Below the pieces are notes generated by a model. It saw nothing but the letters and a program-made list of their open reading frames with translations. It did no database searches and was not told where the DNA came from. This document shows positions 26,785 to 37,831 of a stretch of 64,000 nt of DNA, one piece after another. The position numbers and the translations under genes were made by a program. The stretch covers positions 3,046,096 through 3,110,095 of the forward strand of contig KV748185.1 in the NCBI GenBank assembly GCA_001692895.1, given 5' to 3'. The stretch's first letter is position 1. Every line of letters starts with the position of its first letter. Source of the DNA: Cenococcum geophilum 1.58 (taxonomy: Eukaryota > Ascomycota > Dothideomycetes > Gloniales > Gloniaceae).

Positions 26785-27179
26785 TATAACGGAACCTTAT
26801 AGTAGTAACTACGGTAGGTTTTATTAATAGGCTAGATATATAATAATACCTGGTAGAGTAGTTGCCTAATAGATTAACTCTAATTATATTTTAAGAATTA
26901 CTACAAGGAAGGAACTATCTAGGTAGGAACTAAGGGTCCTTAAATACATAACCGTACTCCTATAAAATCCTTCTTATACGTAATGTACGTGTTATATATA
27001 AGTACGTAAGTTCCTTTTATTCCTCTTATTTAATATATAGCATATTATATAACCTTAGTTACTATTCCTCGTTATATAGTTCTACGGGTTCTATCCTAAA
27101 CCGTGCCTATATTAACTAACTAGCTTCCTCTAACTCTTCTCCAAGTAGTCGTAGCATCGTACTTAAAGCGTTTGTAATA
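26785..27179 (-). repeat. Gypsy-3 5' LTR
   Basis: This 395-bp LTR is in reverse orientation, from tataacggaacc (mutated TGTAACGGAACC) to gtttgtaata (mutated GTTCGTAACA). It is followed by the TSD actct. Confidence 0.88.
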
Positions 27180-29394
27180 ACTCTGTCCCTTATATATCCT
27201 AGTATACTAGATCTTATATCTAGTTTCTTTTCTTACTATATAAGGATTCTTGCTTTAAACTCATCTATAGTTTCTTATTATTTACGTCTTATAACTAGAT
27301 TCTTAAAGTTCTCTTACTTCTTAATCACTATATTAACTTTTTAATCTTTAGGTTAAACACTACGTTCGTCTAGTAAGTCTTTTAGGTCTATATATCTATC
27401 TCCCAATCTAACTACTGTTTATACTATAGATTCCCTAATCTATAGCGAAGTCTCTCACTTCTTTCTTATAGGTGTCCTTATTTATACTCCAAATTCTTAA
27501 CCCCTTAGATTCTTTAATCCTAAGCTTACTTCTTTCTTAAGCTATACTCTAGCCTTAGTCTAACTAGGCTTTACTAGTATCCTTATCTTATCTTAAGAGT
27601 CCTAAATCTCACTTATCTCGTCTTAAAAGTCTTATACTTTTAGGAAACTTTGTCCTAAGCTTATTTGTATATTACTAAACTAAGCTATTGCTTAACTCTA
27701 TCGGTTATCGTCCGTTATAGGTCCTTAAGCTTACCTCATCTCGTCTTAAGAATCTTAGTCGTCTCGCATCTCGTCTTAAGAATCTTAAGCCTTTAGCCTT
27801 TTACCTTTATTAAGTGGTAAGCTAGCACTAGCAGTCGTCTGCTTGCTTAATTGTCTTTAGATATTACTCCTTTTATCTTATAAAGCAATAGATACTGTAT
27901 CTAACGGTGTTATAATACCCGTTACTAAACCTTACTCTATAGCGGTCTTAGTCTCTACTTCTATTACGTTATTAAGGTTTAGATACCCCTAGTTAGTTCC
28001 TTTACTATCCTTATTACTATTAATTAATAAGTACTTCAACTCTATTATTATCGTTACTAATCTTTATCTGTATATTACTATAATATTTTAATTTAGCTTA
28101 TAGAGTCGATCTTATTCTTTATCTAACTCTTTAGTTCCTTTAAGTCCTCTTAACTCTAGCTCTTGTAGCTAATAGCTTATACCGTACTTAGCGTCTTTAT
28201 AAATTTAGTATATGTTGTTATAACAAAACACAAAACTTCTAATTAAATATTCTTTTGTTCCTTATAGCATACTATTATCCCTTTATACGTATATATTATA
28301 TACTACTAGTTTAGTTCCCTTTACTATATAATAACTCTAACTACTTCTATAGTCTCTAGTAAAATAATCCTATTTTTTATAATTTATATAAGCTCTATCT
28401 TTAAACTATTGCTTTTATTATAGAGTTCGCTTAAATATCTTCTGCTGCTAAAATCCTTAGTTTAGCCTATGCTCCCTAGTCCTATAATTACTTAATCCTT
28501 AACCTTTAGGTTTCTATAGTTTCTTACTCTATCTCTTATAGGTTTCTTTAGTACTACTTAGATCTATTAGCTCTGCGCTATACTATATTTTCTAATTTAG
28601 CTTAGGTTATTATATACTCTATATTTTATATAACTATAGAACTCTATCCTAGCCCTTCTTAACCTATTCCCTTTAGTAGATCCTATTATTAATCTTTATT
28701 ACTTAATCTATTAGTTCCCTTAGGGTATCCGCATCTTCTATTAGGATAATTACGTCCTAGACTTTGCCTTAAGTCCCTATTTATACTATGCTATAAGCGC
28801 CCTATTATTTTACTTAACTTATATTACTAGCGTTTAGAACTACGTTATATACTTAATTGCTAAAGTTCGTTATATAATATTTTAGAGTTTTCTTTCCGCT
28901 ATAGTTATTACCTCTAGGTCTCCAAATATTTATATAAGTCGCTCTGCAAATCTATTTTAGCTTAAGAATATAAACCGTACCTCTTGGTTGGTGGTTATTA
29001 TGCCGTTTACTTATATCTCTATAAGGTAAGGCTTAAACTATTTAAGTACTCTTCCTATTAAGAACAGTCCTGCGTAAGCTATTTAATCTATAGATATTAC
29101 TAGCTTTGCTCCCTCCTATACTACCTTAAAGTGCATTTATATAAGGAATCCTTTAAGCTTTAATCTTTCTCTTAAGTACCTTTTAATTAATAGTAACTTA
29201 ACCTTTACTACACCTATTCTGTTAATCCTATTTTCTAATATTACATTATTTTCTATTAACTGGTTAACTATCTCTTATAGTTATCTAACCGTTATAGATT
29301 GCTATAAGTTAGTGTCTGCTATACTAATATTATTACCTAATCTTAAAGTAGTTGCCGCCGTTAATAGCGTTATAGTGGCTGCTTTTAGTGGCAT
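27180..29394 (-). pseudogene. Gypsy-2 gag remnant
   Basis: This minus-strand gag pseudogene begins with ATG at 29394 (reads MPLKAATITLL) just inside the 5' LTR. It continues to the Gypsy-3 insertion at 27180, beyond which pol resumes at 17328. It is close in sequence to Gypsy-3 gag (24560-26737). Stops are TAA/TAG. No primer-binding site was recognised between LTR and gag. Confidence 0.82.
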
Positions 29395-29599
29395 GTTATT
29401 CAACTTATTAAAACTATAACTATGGTAGTGATTATATAATAGAGCCTTATAGCAGGAACTACGGTAGACTTATTAATAGGCTAGGTATATAGGTATTATA
29501 AGTAAGTTAATAACGTAATAATAACTAGTACACTTCTTCTTACGTGACCTTAAAATACATTTATATAAGAAATTCGATATTATTAACGCCTAAAACTAG

Positions 29600-30960
29600 A
29601 GCTCTTACTGCACCTGGCCCAAAAAGACCAAAACCAACCAAAAGAACCCTGAAAAACACCTAGAGAATCCCCCTAAGATGCATGCATCGCAGGGGAGGCA
29701 TACGTTAAACGACGGTGGCTCGCACTCGCGCGCGACCGCTAGAACTATACCTAGCAATGGCCCTCCATAATAAAGATAGGCGAATACCACACCATAAAGC
29801 GGAAATACCTCTATTAAGAAGGCATCTAACAAAATATAAAGCCTATTAGATGCGTCTAGTATCTAGAATTATAGGGGAGTAACCGTTAGCTATAACGAAC
29901 TAATATAACTAGCAGAATAGCTCCGCTAGTCTAGTGAACCTTAGGCGCCCCTTTAGTAAACCCTTAATTAAATCCTCTAACGGTTAAGCAAAATTAAAAA
30001 TAAGTATAACCCCCCCTTACTGGCGAACCGCACCTGGGCCGCCGTAGCTGCGCTTTTATAGCATAGGGAACCTACCCCCCTTAAGTTAATAACTGGGTAT
30101 ATAATTATAATATAACTAAATATAGAATAAGCAGAGGGGCTTAGGGGATAATTAGAAATAGAAGTCCTTATAAAGATACGCAAAAAGGTCCACAACGCTA
30201 TTATAGTCCAACACCTTAAAAGCGGAGATATTAAAGTCACCTTAAAGGACCAACAGGTAAAGGAACGAGCCGTAAGGGTAAGGAATAGGCTAAAAGAACG
30301 TATTAGCATAAAAGTACTCCGTAAGGATTACTTAGTTAAAGTCCTAGCGATTCCTATAAGCCTTAGGGTAGAAAAGGGACACTAGGCGGACAATATAGCA
30401 ATTATATAGAAGATAGTAAGATAAATAGAACGCCTTATACCAGGACTTAAAATCACCTAAATTTAATAGCTTTAATAGGAAAATGCAAACTAAGTATATA
30501 ATAAAAACAATAAGAGAATATAAGGGTCGCTAGAGACTTGCTAGGAAGACGCCAGACAAATATATAGCTCCCTTATTGTCAGCACATATATACCAGGAAT
30601 GCAAAAACTCCTTATCTAAAAAGGAATAATTATAAATGGCCTTATATATAACATAAGGCTCTATAACTACAGACTACGCCTAAAATAATGCTATCGCTAT
30701 ATATAATAGGGACATACCTAATCTATATACGCAGTATAGGTGTACTGCGGCCACTGTACAGGCCCCTATAATATAAGACATTACTTAAATTAAGACTAAA
30801 TAAAATGTGTAAACTGCCACTAAAGCATATATAAGGCATAGGAGAGAGAAGACTGCATTAAATATAGGAGATAGAAGGTAAGGGCTTAACAGCTATAGGA
30901 ATAACTGCACGCTAGGTTATATAAATGGAAATAATAGGTAATAAGCTAGGGGGATATAGG
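29600..30960 (+). pseudogene. LINE ORF1 (Gag-like) pseudogene
   Basis: This ORF1 remnant is broken by TAA/TAG and possibly frameshifts. The best part, 30150-30460, reads GDIKVTLKDQQVKERAV, then DYLVKVLAIPISL, then IERLIPGLKIT. This is the typical central domain of fungal LINE ORF1 proteins. Two zinc knuckles follow: CGHCTGP...RHYL at about 30748-30790 and CVNCH...DCIKYRR at about 30810-30870. The product would bind element RNA. The start codon cannot be placed. Confidence 0.78.
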
Positions 30961-30964
30961 TGCC

Positions 30965-33900
30965 TTTCTAGCGTTTCCTACCTTTAATACTAGAGGGCTA
31001 GGCTAGCTATCCCAAGCCTTAATAGGCCAGAAGCGACGCCGCGCAATATTATTAGACTAAGTAGGGATATAAGGGTTATAGAGGACATAAGGGAGAGGAC
31101 GCCCCGTAGGAAGACCCCTATAGATAGCGATAGTAGGCTTAAAACTAGGATAATTAAGAATTAGACTTAATGCGGTAAATATAATATTCGTAGCCGACCT
31201 ATAAAGGGTATATAGCCGACTAGTAAGAACAGGGGAAGAACTAGTAATAATAATAGATTTAGATATAAAAGCGCTAATAGGAACATAAGATACGGAAATA
31301 GAAAGCTCTATATAAAATAAGTAGTAACTAGGGTATAGACATAAGAGATAGAAGCTTTAAATATCCTAGAGAAAGTAGAAATAGAAGAAGCGAGGAATAA
31401 AGAAGAGTTAAAGGACCCTCGCCGGGGGTCCGCCACCTATCCATTATACAGTATAACTGCGGTAATATAAACTACTGCCTTATAAGGCCCTTACTAAACA
31501 GTCTAGACCTAGAGAAATACTATATCCTTACTATACAAGAGCCGTATTATAATACCTTTATATAATTAATATACTGCCCCTAAGAATTCTAGCTCCTATA
31601 TAAACCAAAAGCAGCTATATATATGTACTTTATAATTAGCAAAACTATTAGCCTGTCCTTATAGTTATAGTAGGCAGTTAACCTAGATATTACAGTTATA
31701 ATAATCTAAATATATAGGGGACTAGTATAAATTATTAATGTATATAACCCTAGGGTTAAAGGGGTCCTATAAATAGAGAATATTATATTAGTAATAAGCT
31801 TACTAGAAACCAAAGGTATAGAGTCTATCTTACTAGGAGATATAAACCTCTATTACCCGTAGTAGGGGGGTATCTATATTACTGCAGATTAATAGTTAGA
31901 GTGCCTATTAAGAGCTATAGATATCTAGGGCCTTAAGCTAGCTACCCCCCTAAAAGTAATTATATGGCAATAAGGCACCGCCAGAAGTATAATTAACCTC
32001 ATATTTATAGACGAAGGCCTATACTAGAGACTTAAAAGGTATAACCCTAAAGAAGAATGGGCACTTACCCTAGACTATATCCCTATCTAGATATAGCTAG
32101 ACCTAGATACCAAAGCGTAATTAAATAGAAAAAGATACGTAATAAGGAAGCTTAAGATAAATAGTTTCCTTAATATAGTTAAATAATAACTTTAAGACCT
32201 AAAAGAAATCCACCTAATACCAAATAAGTAAGGCTTATTAGCTACCCCTAAGGAAATTAACTAAAGACTAGAAAGGATTTAGGCAGTGATTAAAAATAGG
32301 CTAAAAGAGTACTGCCCGATCTTAAAACTGGGCCCCTACGCGCAATACGTATAGTCTATATAATGCGTAGTTCTAGTTACTAGTTAATAACGAGCAAAAA
32401 GGAAATATATAAGTAGCTATAACCCTAAAGATAAGAGACGATATAAAGATATAAGAAACTAGCTGAAGAATACCCTAAAAAAAGAAGTAAGGAATAACTA
32501 GAGATGGTTTATAAACAAGTATACTTTTAACCTAAGCCTCCCCTATAATAAGGGCCTTTAGGCTATAGCAAAATAGGTAAAGAAAAAGGTAGGGCGCTTA
32601 GTAGAAGACCTATACCTACCACCCCTATAAAGAGTAGGAGAATTATAGGCTATAAACAATAATAATAAGAAGGTAAAGATCCTTATAGAAAGGTTCTTCC
32701 CCTAACTAGCTTTAGTAGACCTTAGTAATATTACGGGTAAAACACCGGTAACTTGCCTGCGGGTTAACAGCAACATAATAATAGAGGAAATAGCTAGAAC
32801 TATTAGCCGCCTTTTAAATAATATAGCACTAGGACTAGATGGGATTCTAAATAAGGCCCTAAAAACCTATAGGCTACTTATAGCACCTTGGCTTATAGAT
32901 ATAGCTAGAGTATACTTTACTATAGGCTACTACCCGCGACTTAGAAGATCTATAATAATAGTTGTCCTATAAAAAGAAGGTAAAGCAGATTACTTAATCC
33001 TAGGAAGCTACCGCCCTATTGCCTTAGAAAACACCCTTAGTAAGATCTTAGAAAGGGTAATAGCGGAACGTATAGCAGATATAGTAGAGGAATACGCCCT
33101 ACTACCATAAAGCTAAATAGGGGCAAGAAAGAACCGCTTAACACTATTAGCACTTACGCTACTTGCTACTACCATTAAATCTATATAGGCGATACAAAAG
33201 GACTTTATAGTATTAATGCTTAGCTTAGATATTAGTGGTGCCTATAATAATATACCCTATAAGCGTCTCTTATATATTCTTAGGGTAAAGGGCTTTTTAG
33301 AATAGATTATATAATTTGTCTAAGGGTTTATAGGCTAGAAAGAAATATTACTAGTCTTTAGCGGATACCAGAGCCCCCCTATCGCAGTTACAACAGGAAT
33401 ACTATAAGGATTACCCCTCTTACCTATACTCTTCCTTTTCTTTATAAGTAATCTACTTAACTCCTTTAAGGAAGGGGCGACTTAGAGGATAGGCTTTGTT
33501 AATAATATAAACCTAATTATATACGGGCTAATAGCTATAAAGAATTGTAGAACACTAGAGAAAGCCTATAACACTTATATAGAATAGGCAAAACGTTATA
33601 GAGTCTAATTCTTACCAGAGAAATACTAGCTAATCTATTTTATAAGAAAACGCAACTAATCTACAGATCTCTAGTATATAATTCGTATCTAAGGCTTTAG
33701 GGGTTAACTAGTTTAGGGCCTAAGGGTATTAGAAGTATAGGTAAATAGTAAGCTCTAGTGGAGCGTATATACGGCATAAGCGGCCCATAAAGGCTAAGTA
33801 TAGTTTATCGCTTTATCTAGGATTGTTAATTCTATATAGGGTCTATGCTTCTAGAGGTTACGCCTACTATATATAGCAGTCGTCCGGCTAACCATAACAT

Positions 33901-34770
33901 ATAGATCTAGTGTTTAGGCCATTAAAGAAACTAAGAAGGGCCCCCCTAAATTACTCCTTAAACTACTTTAAAAGGTCTAAACAGCCTGCCTTTAGAGTAT
34001 TACAGGCGGGTATAAGTAAACGGCTACAGCACTGCTTAAGAAGGAATCTAATATTCCCCCCCTATAGTTATATATTAAAGCCGCTGTAATATAAAGAACG
34101 TAAAATAAACACAACTTTAATATTATAAAGTATATTAAGACACGCCTAAGTAAACTATAGAGGGACCCTAGGGTGCCCCATAGAAGAATAAACTAACAAC
34201 CCTAAAGTAGGGAAGAGATATTAGAGAAATAGGTAAAGAAAGTAGAAGAAGAATAGTGCCGCTTTAGGGCCTAGACCTATATAGAGGAGGAAGGGAGACG
34301 CGTAAGAGGTTAGTAAAGATAATAGTAAGATAGAGAAAGGAGCTAAAGTAGAACATATAAGAACGCTAGGAAACCATCTACCGTAATATAATACTGGTTA
34401 GACTAACGCTGGAGAGGTAAATAGGAGTTAAAGGTATAGAGGCTAACTTAGGTAAGACGAACCCAAGCTATAGTATAGTTAACGCTATAGGGGGTAAATA
34501 CCTAAGAGCTCTAAGAAGGCCTAATAAAGGCAGAAAATATAATAGCAACACTCTTAAGAATAGGAATAATAGGACTAAAAGATTAGCTTTACTAGGTAGG
34601 TGTCCTAGTAAGTAGCCTAAGATGCGAATGTGGCTAGCTAAGACAGACACCAAAACACGTAATACTGCTATACCCCCTACGCACTAATTAAGAAATAATG
34701 CTCTTAGTAGCTGGTATAGAGAACTATAATATACTACTCTTAATATAAAAAGGCCTTAAGGCGGTCACCT
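30965..34770 (+). pseudogene. LINE ORF2 (endonuclease-reverse transcriptase) pseudogene
   Basis: This ORF2 remnant has many TAA/TAG stops. An exonuclease-endonuclease-phosphatase domain starts near 31440 with QYNCGNINY, QEPYYN and GDINLYYP (about 31836-31860), followed by a Ser/Asp segment near 31980-32010. Reverse transcriptase motif A reads LSLDISGAYNNI (33220-33255). The catalytic motif near 33497-33520 reads VNNINLI in place of xDDxxLI. A C-terminal Cys/His motif of the CECG...TPKHVILLYP type lies at 34625-34680. An RNase H domain was not clearly seen. Confidence 0.85.
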
Positions 34771-35484
34771 AGTGGCTTATTAGTTAAAATATACTAAATT
34801 AGTTCCGGGTTGCAAGGGAAATAGTAATAAAAGGCAAGGGGGCAAGTAGTAGGTGCCCCCTAGTAACTCTATAGTAGTAGAGTAAAAGTTTATAATACTA
34901 GCGCGTCCATAGGCTTATTACGGCAGTAGTAGTTCCCAAAGAGGTTAAATAGTAAGGTAGTAGAGCACTATAGGCAACTCGCAGGCGCTAAATAGGCAAG
35001 TCCTAAAAGGCGGGGAGATGGATTACGGGGTTTTCTCATTTTTCTTAAATAGAGTTTTCTCCCTATATATAAATAAGGAGTAGTCCGCGTGGGCCTAATA
35101 GGGATCCGAATCGGACGTTAAGCAATGAATTATTATTATTAATAATAACTAGTAGAGTAGTTACCTAATAGATTAACTCTAATTATATTCTAAGAATTAC
35201 TATAAGGAAGGAACTATCTAGGTAGAGACTAAGGGTCCTTAAATACATAACCGTATTCCTATAAAATTCTCCTTATACGTAATATATATGTTATACGTAT
35301 TATATATAGGCGTATACTATGTATACTGCGTATACTATATATAACATTAACAACCCGCCTACCATTCCTCGTTATATAGTTCTACGGGTTCCATCCTAGA
35401 CTGTACCTATATTAACCAACTAGCTTCTTCCGACTCTTCTCTAAGTAGTTATAATATCGTACTTAAAGCGTTCGTAACAGTATT

Positions 35485-36216
35485 AATAAAAAAGGATTAC
35501 TAAAGAACGAGTCACTTAAGGGGGACCTAAGAAGAGCAGTTACTAAGCTATTTAGATCTATTTCCTTCTCTATTAGAAAAGAATCTATTCTTTTATCGCC
35601 AAGTTCCTATAAACCTTATTTTACTAGTTTCTACTCTTTAAAACGGATCTTCTTACGAACCTTCTTAAGACGGATTAACCGAGTGGACGCCGTAAGATGA
35701 GACTTAAGGGCCCGTTACTAAGCATTAGCAGCCTCCCGTTCTGTATTATGGAAACGGCGTAACTCCGCTAGAGTAATAAACAGCTTATTATCTAGCCGCG
35801 TAGCAGTAAATTAAATATAAGACCCTAAGATAAATTAATTAGGGAACTAGATAACTATTAAGAGTAATAGGTCGCGTATATTTAGCATTAAAGACAGAGT
35901 AAACGTTATAGGATAAATAAATATTCGCTTTAGTATACTTTAAATAAGAGGACGGTTATTATAAAGATAGACTTGCTAACGCAATACAGACTAACCCCTT
36001 TTTTAAATAATAAGAATATAAAGATGGTATAATCTCACTAAGAGATAATATCGCAGCGATAGTACGAACACGACGAGCAGTTAAAGATAAAGAAATTGCT
36101 TTAGGTATAATAAGTAAGGATATTAACTAAATTAATTAGACAGATATTATACCTCTAGTAAATAACTTAGAGATATTAGGAATCTTTAAGGACAAAGATA
36201 GAGAGGAGGGAGATAG
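35485..36216 (-). other. Possible antisense frame at the 3' end of Gypsy-1
   Basis: Read on the minus strand, the segment from the LTR edge towards the chromodomain gives a frame interrupted only by TAA/TAG codons. Near 35500-35760 it reads as a basic, probably helical protein, with ELRRFHNTEREAANA, RLIRLKKVRKKIRFKE and KQGLQELGDKR. Equivalent frames exist in Gypsy-2 (plus strand, about 3970-4740), Gypsy-3 (plus strand, 17754-18420) and Gypsy-4 (minus strand, 51895-52628). A second minus-strand frame nearer the LTR is also open apart from such stops. The strand and frame actually used cannot be decided by eye. Confidence 0.35.
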
Positions 36217-36621
36217 TATTATAGACGCTTTAAATATAATATTATAACTACTTAGAGAAGAGTTAAAAGAAGCTAGTTAGTTAATATAAGCATAGTCTAG
36301 GATAGAGCCGATAGAACTATATAATGAGGAATAGTAACTAAGGTTATATAATATAATCTATATAATCCGTTATAAAGTAAATAGAGTATACGTTTATTAC
36401 GTATAAGAAGGATTTTATAGAGTACGGTTGTATATTTAAGGACCCTTAATCCCTACCTAGATAGTTCCTTCCTTATAGTAATTCTTAGAATACAATTAGA
36501 GTTAATCTATTAGGCAACCACTCCACCAGTTATTATTACGTTGTTAACTTTAATTTACATTACTTATACACCTAGCCTATTAACAAGCCTATCGTAGTTC
36601 TTGCTACAAGGTTCCGTTATA
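36217..36621 (+). repeat. Gypsy-1 3' LTR
   Basis: This 405-bp LTR starts tattatagacgc (mutated TGTTACGAACGC) and ends ttccgttata (mutated TTCCGTTACA). The 5' LTR partner is outside the window, so the TSD cannot be checked. Confidence 0.88.
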
Positions 36622-36995
36622 ATTACACTATAATTATAATAGATATTTAAGGATAAAGTAACCTTATAAAACGTCTACTTCTATTCCTAGATATAAAAAA
36701 CGTAGGGGTATAACGTAAGCAATAACTAAGTAGTGTAAGTTATAGCTAAGTAGGATTAAGTTCGTCCTAATAAAACCTAAGTAAACCTAAAAAGGCCTAA
36801 GTAGGCCTAAGTAAATATAAAGTGTGTCTAAGCGAGGTATATAGTGCCTAACTTTAGCCCTAAGCAAGCGTTCCCTTAAAGTTAGGGGCCTAGAAATAGC
36901 CCCTTAAAATTAAAAGTATCTAGTTTTAGGACCGTAAGTTTAGCAATACTTACCTTTTATCTAATTTTTACTAAAGCTATATAGATATATAAATA
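36622..36995. other. AT-rich spacer without recognised gene
   Basis: This stretch between the Gypsy-1 LTR and the MITE holds short direct repeats (cctaagtaggcctaagtaa near 36780-36825) and a small inverted repeat (cctaactttag ... ttaaagttagg, 36851-36890). No open frame or RNA gene was recognised. Confidence 0.5.
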
Positions 36996-37626
36996 GGACA
37001 ACGGTAGCGGGACACCCCCTAATTGATACACGGACACCCCCCAATTGATACGCGGACACCCCCCACTGATTGAGTTTAGGTCCTCCCTAATTAAGTTAGA
37101 ACATCACGTGAATTTAAGTTGTTTGCATCTGCATCAGTGCGCGACGGTCGCGAGCCCGTACCCAAAATATTATGACCGTAACACCTCGATTGCGCGGTAC
37201 TCTGTAAGGGGCCGCATGAACTTATTTGAGTGCTGCTGCCTCTGCTTGATGTCTACGAACTGCCTGTGAGTATGCCCGCACTCGCGCCTGCGCCCGCGCC
37301 TACACCCGCACCCGCGCCCGCGCCCGCGACCATACCCACGCGTAGTATACCCGGTATTCTGTTTGAATGCTGATGGTTCATAACAAGTCGATGTATTAAC
37401 GCAAACAGAGCCAGCCGGGCGGCCGCGGAGGCGCTTAATAGTTAGAGGCTGGGGTAGGTAAATGCGAGGATAATTTTGATTTTCGCGATGCCGATGCAAA
37501 CAACTTAAATTCACGTGATATTCTAACTTAATTAGGGAGGACCTAAACTCAATCAGTGGGGGGTGTCCGCGTATCAATTGGGGGGTGTCCGTGTATCAAT
37601 TAGGGGGTGTCCCGCTACCGCTGTCC
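36996..37626. mobile_element. Fold-back MITE with 131-bp terminal inverted repeats
   Basis: This 631-bp element is flanked by TA (36994-36995, 37627-37628). Its ends, 36996-37126 and 37496-37626, are inverted copies with only two or three mismatches. Each end holds three direct copies of a ggacaccccc...attgatac unit, the likely transposase-binding sites. The TA target and arrangement suggest a Tc1/mariner-pogo relative. The centre is GC-rich with a cccgcgcc-type run (37275-37335). Short frames on both strands exist only because the arms mirror each other. Unlike its surroundings it shows almost no RIP. Confidence 0.88.
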
Positions 37627-37759
37627 TATAAATATTACACTTTTAACTAATAGTAGTCCGTATTTTAGCTAATAGAGAGATTCTTATTAATTTAACCTAT
37701 AACCTTTAAGAGAACTAAGGGAGCTAATAAAATCTATATATTCTGGGAAATTAGCCTTA

Positions 37760-37831
37760 TCCGCCCTACGGACTCTTCGGCTCCGCCTCAGAGTCCTACG
37801 TAGCTTAACGGGCCACGTAGCTTAATGGGCC
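37760..37831 (+). repeat. Pogo-like left terminal inverted repeat
   Basis: This 72-bp arm is preceded by the TA target duplication and holds two acgtagcttaa(c/t)gggcc direct units. The three or four differences from the right arm look like transitions. Confidence 0.9.

Larger units (their letters stand above)
17329..27179 (-). mobile_element. Gypsy-3, complete, nested in Gypsy-2
   Basis: This minus-strand Ty3/gypsy element has its 3' LTR at 17329-17753 and 5' LTR at 26785-27179. The flanks are acttt (17324-17328) and actct (27180-27184), a 5-bp TSD with one C-to-T change. Removing it joins Gypsy-2 pol to Gypsy-2 gag in the order seen in Gypsy-4. It carries a truncated LINE at 19665-21563, leaving about 8 kb of its own. 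Clusters of N at 22804-22853 and 23316-23437 show that copies were hard to separate in assembly. Confidence 0.9.
29531..35140 (+). mobile_element. Near full-length Tad-clade LINE
   Basis: This 5.6-kb non-LTR retrotransposon sits in the Gypsy-2 5' LTR and is flanked by a 14-bp TSD. It has two coding regions (ORF1 about 29600-30960, ORF2 about 30965-34770), a 3' UTR and a TTA-type tail (35127-35140). The 3' end (atccgaatcggacg block) resembles the truncated LINE at 19665-21563. The first 45 bp resemble gypsy gag rather than LINE sequence. RIP damage is heavy: the polymerase YADD-type motif now reads NN. Confidence 0.9.
3556..35479 (-). mobile_element. Gypsy-2, complete but with four insertions
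   Basis: This is a minus-strand Ty3/gypsy element. Its 3' LTR is at 3556-3969 and its 5' LTR at 29435-35479, the latter split by a LINE. The TSD gtatt lies at 3551-3555 and 35480-35484. Its own sequence is 3556-5002, 7122-7239, 13525-17328, 27180-29530 and 35155-35479, about 8 kb once the insertions are removed, matching Gypsy-3 and Gypsy-4. Insertions in it are an ORF1-only LINE, a copia element, Gypsy-3 and a near full-length LINE. A purine-rich tract lies next to the 3' LTR (complement of about 3970-4005). All coding capacity is destroyed by RIP. Confidence 0.9.
29435..35479 (-). repeat. Gypsy-2 5' LTR, split by a LINE
   Basis: The LTR lies in 29435-29530 and 35155-35479, about 421 bp in total, matching other LTRs of the family. 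The LINE at 29531-35140 sits between a 14-bp TSD (aataataactagta at 29517-29530 and 35141-35154). The outer end ...gttcgtaaca at 35479 is followed by the Gypsy-2 TSD gtatt. Confidence 0.88.
35480..36621 (+). mobile_element. Gypsy-1, right part with 3' LTR
   Basis: This continues Gypsy-1 after the Gypsy-2 insertion. The region 35480-36216 lies between the chromodomain and the LTR and ends in a purine-rich tract (about 36190-36216). The 3' LTR is 36217-36621. The first bases continue the sequence left at 3555 exactly as in Gypsy-4 near 51890. RIP damage is milder here than in 1-3555. Confidence 0.9.

Noticed and set aside
3556..35479. Tandem gypsy array with four LTRs
   Set aside because: Five-base duplications at 17324/27180 and 3551/35480, and the split gag and pol of Gypsy-2, fit one element inserted in another better than a tandem array.
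37045..37577. Two protein frames sharing the same first residues on opposite strands
   Set aside because: They arise from the 131-bp inverted arms of the MITE and start at non-ATG codons; no protein is supported.
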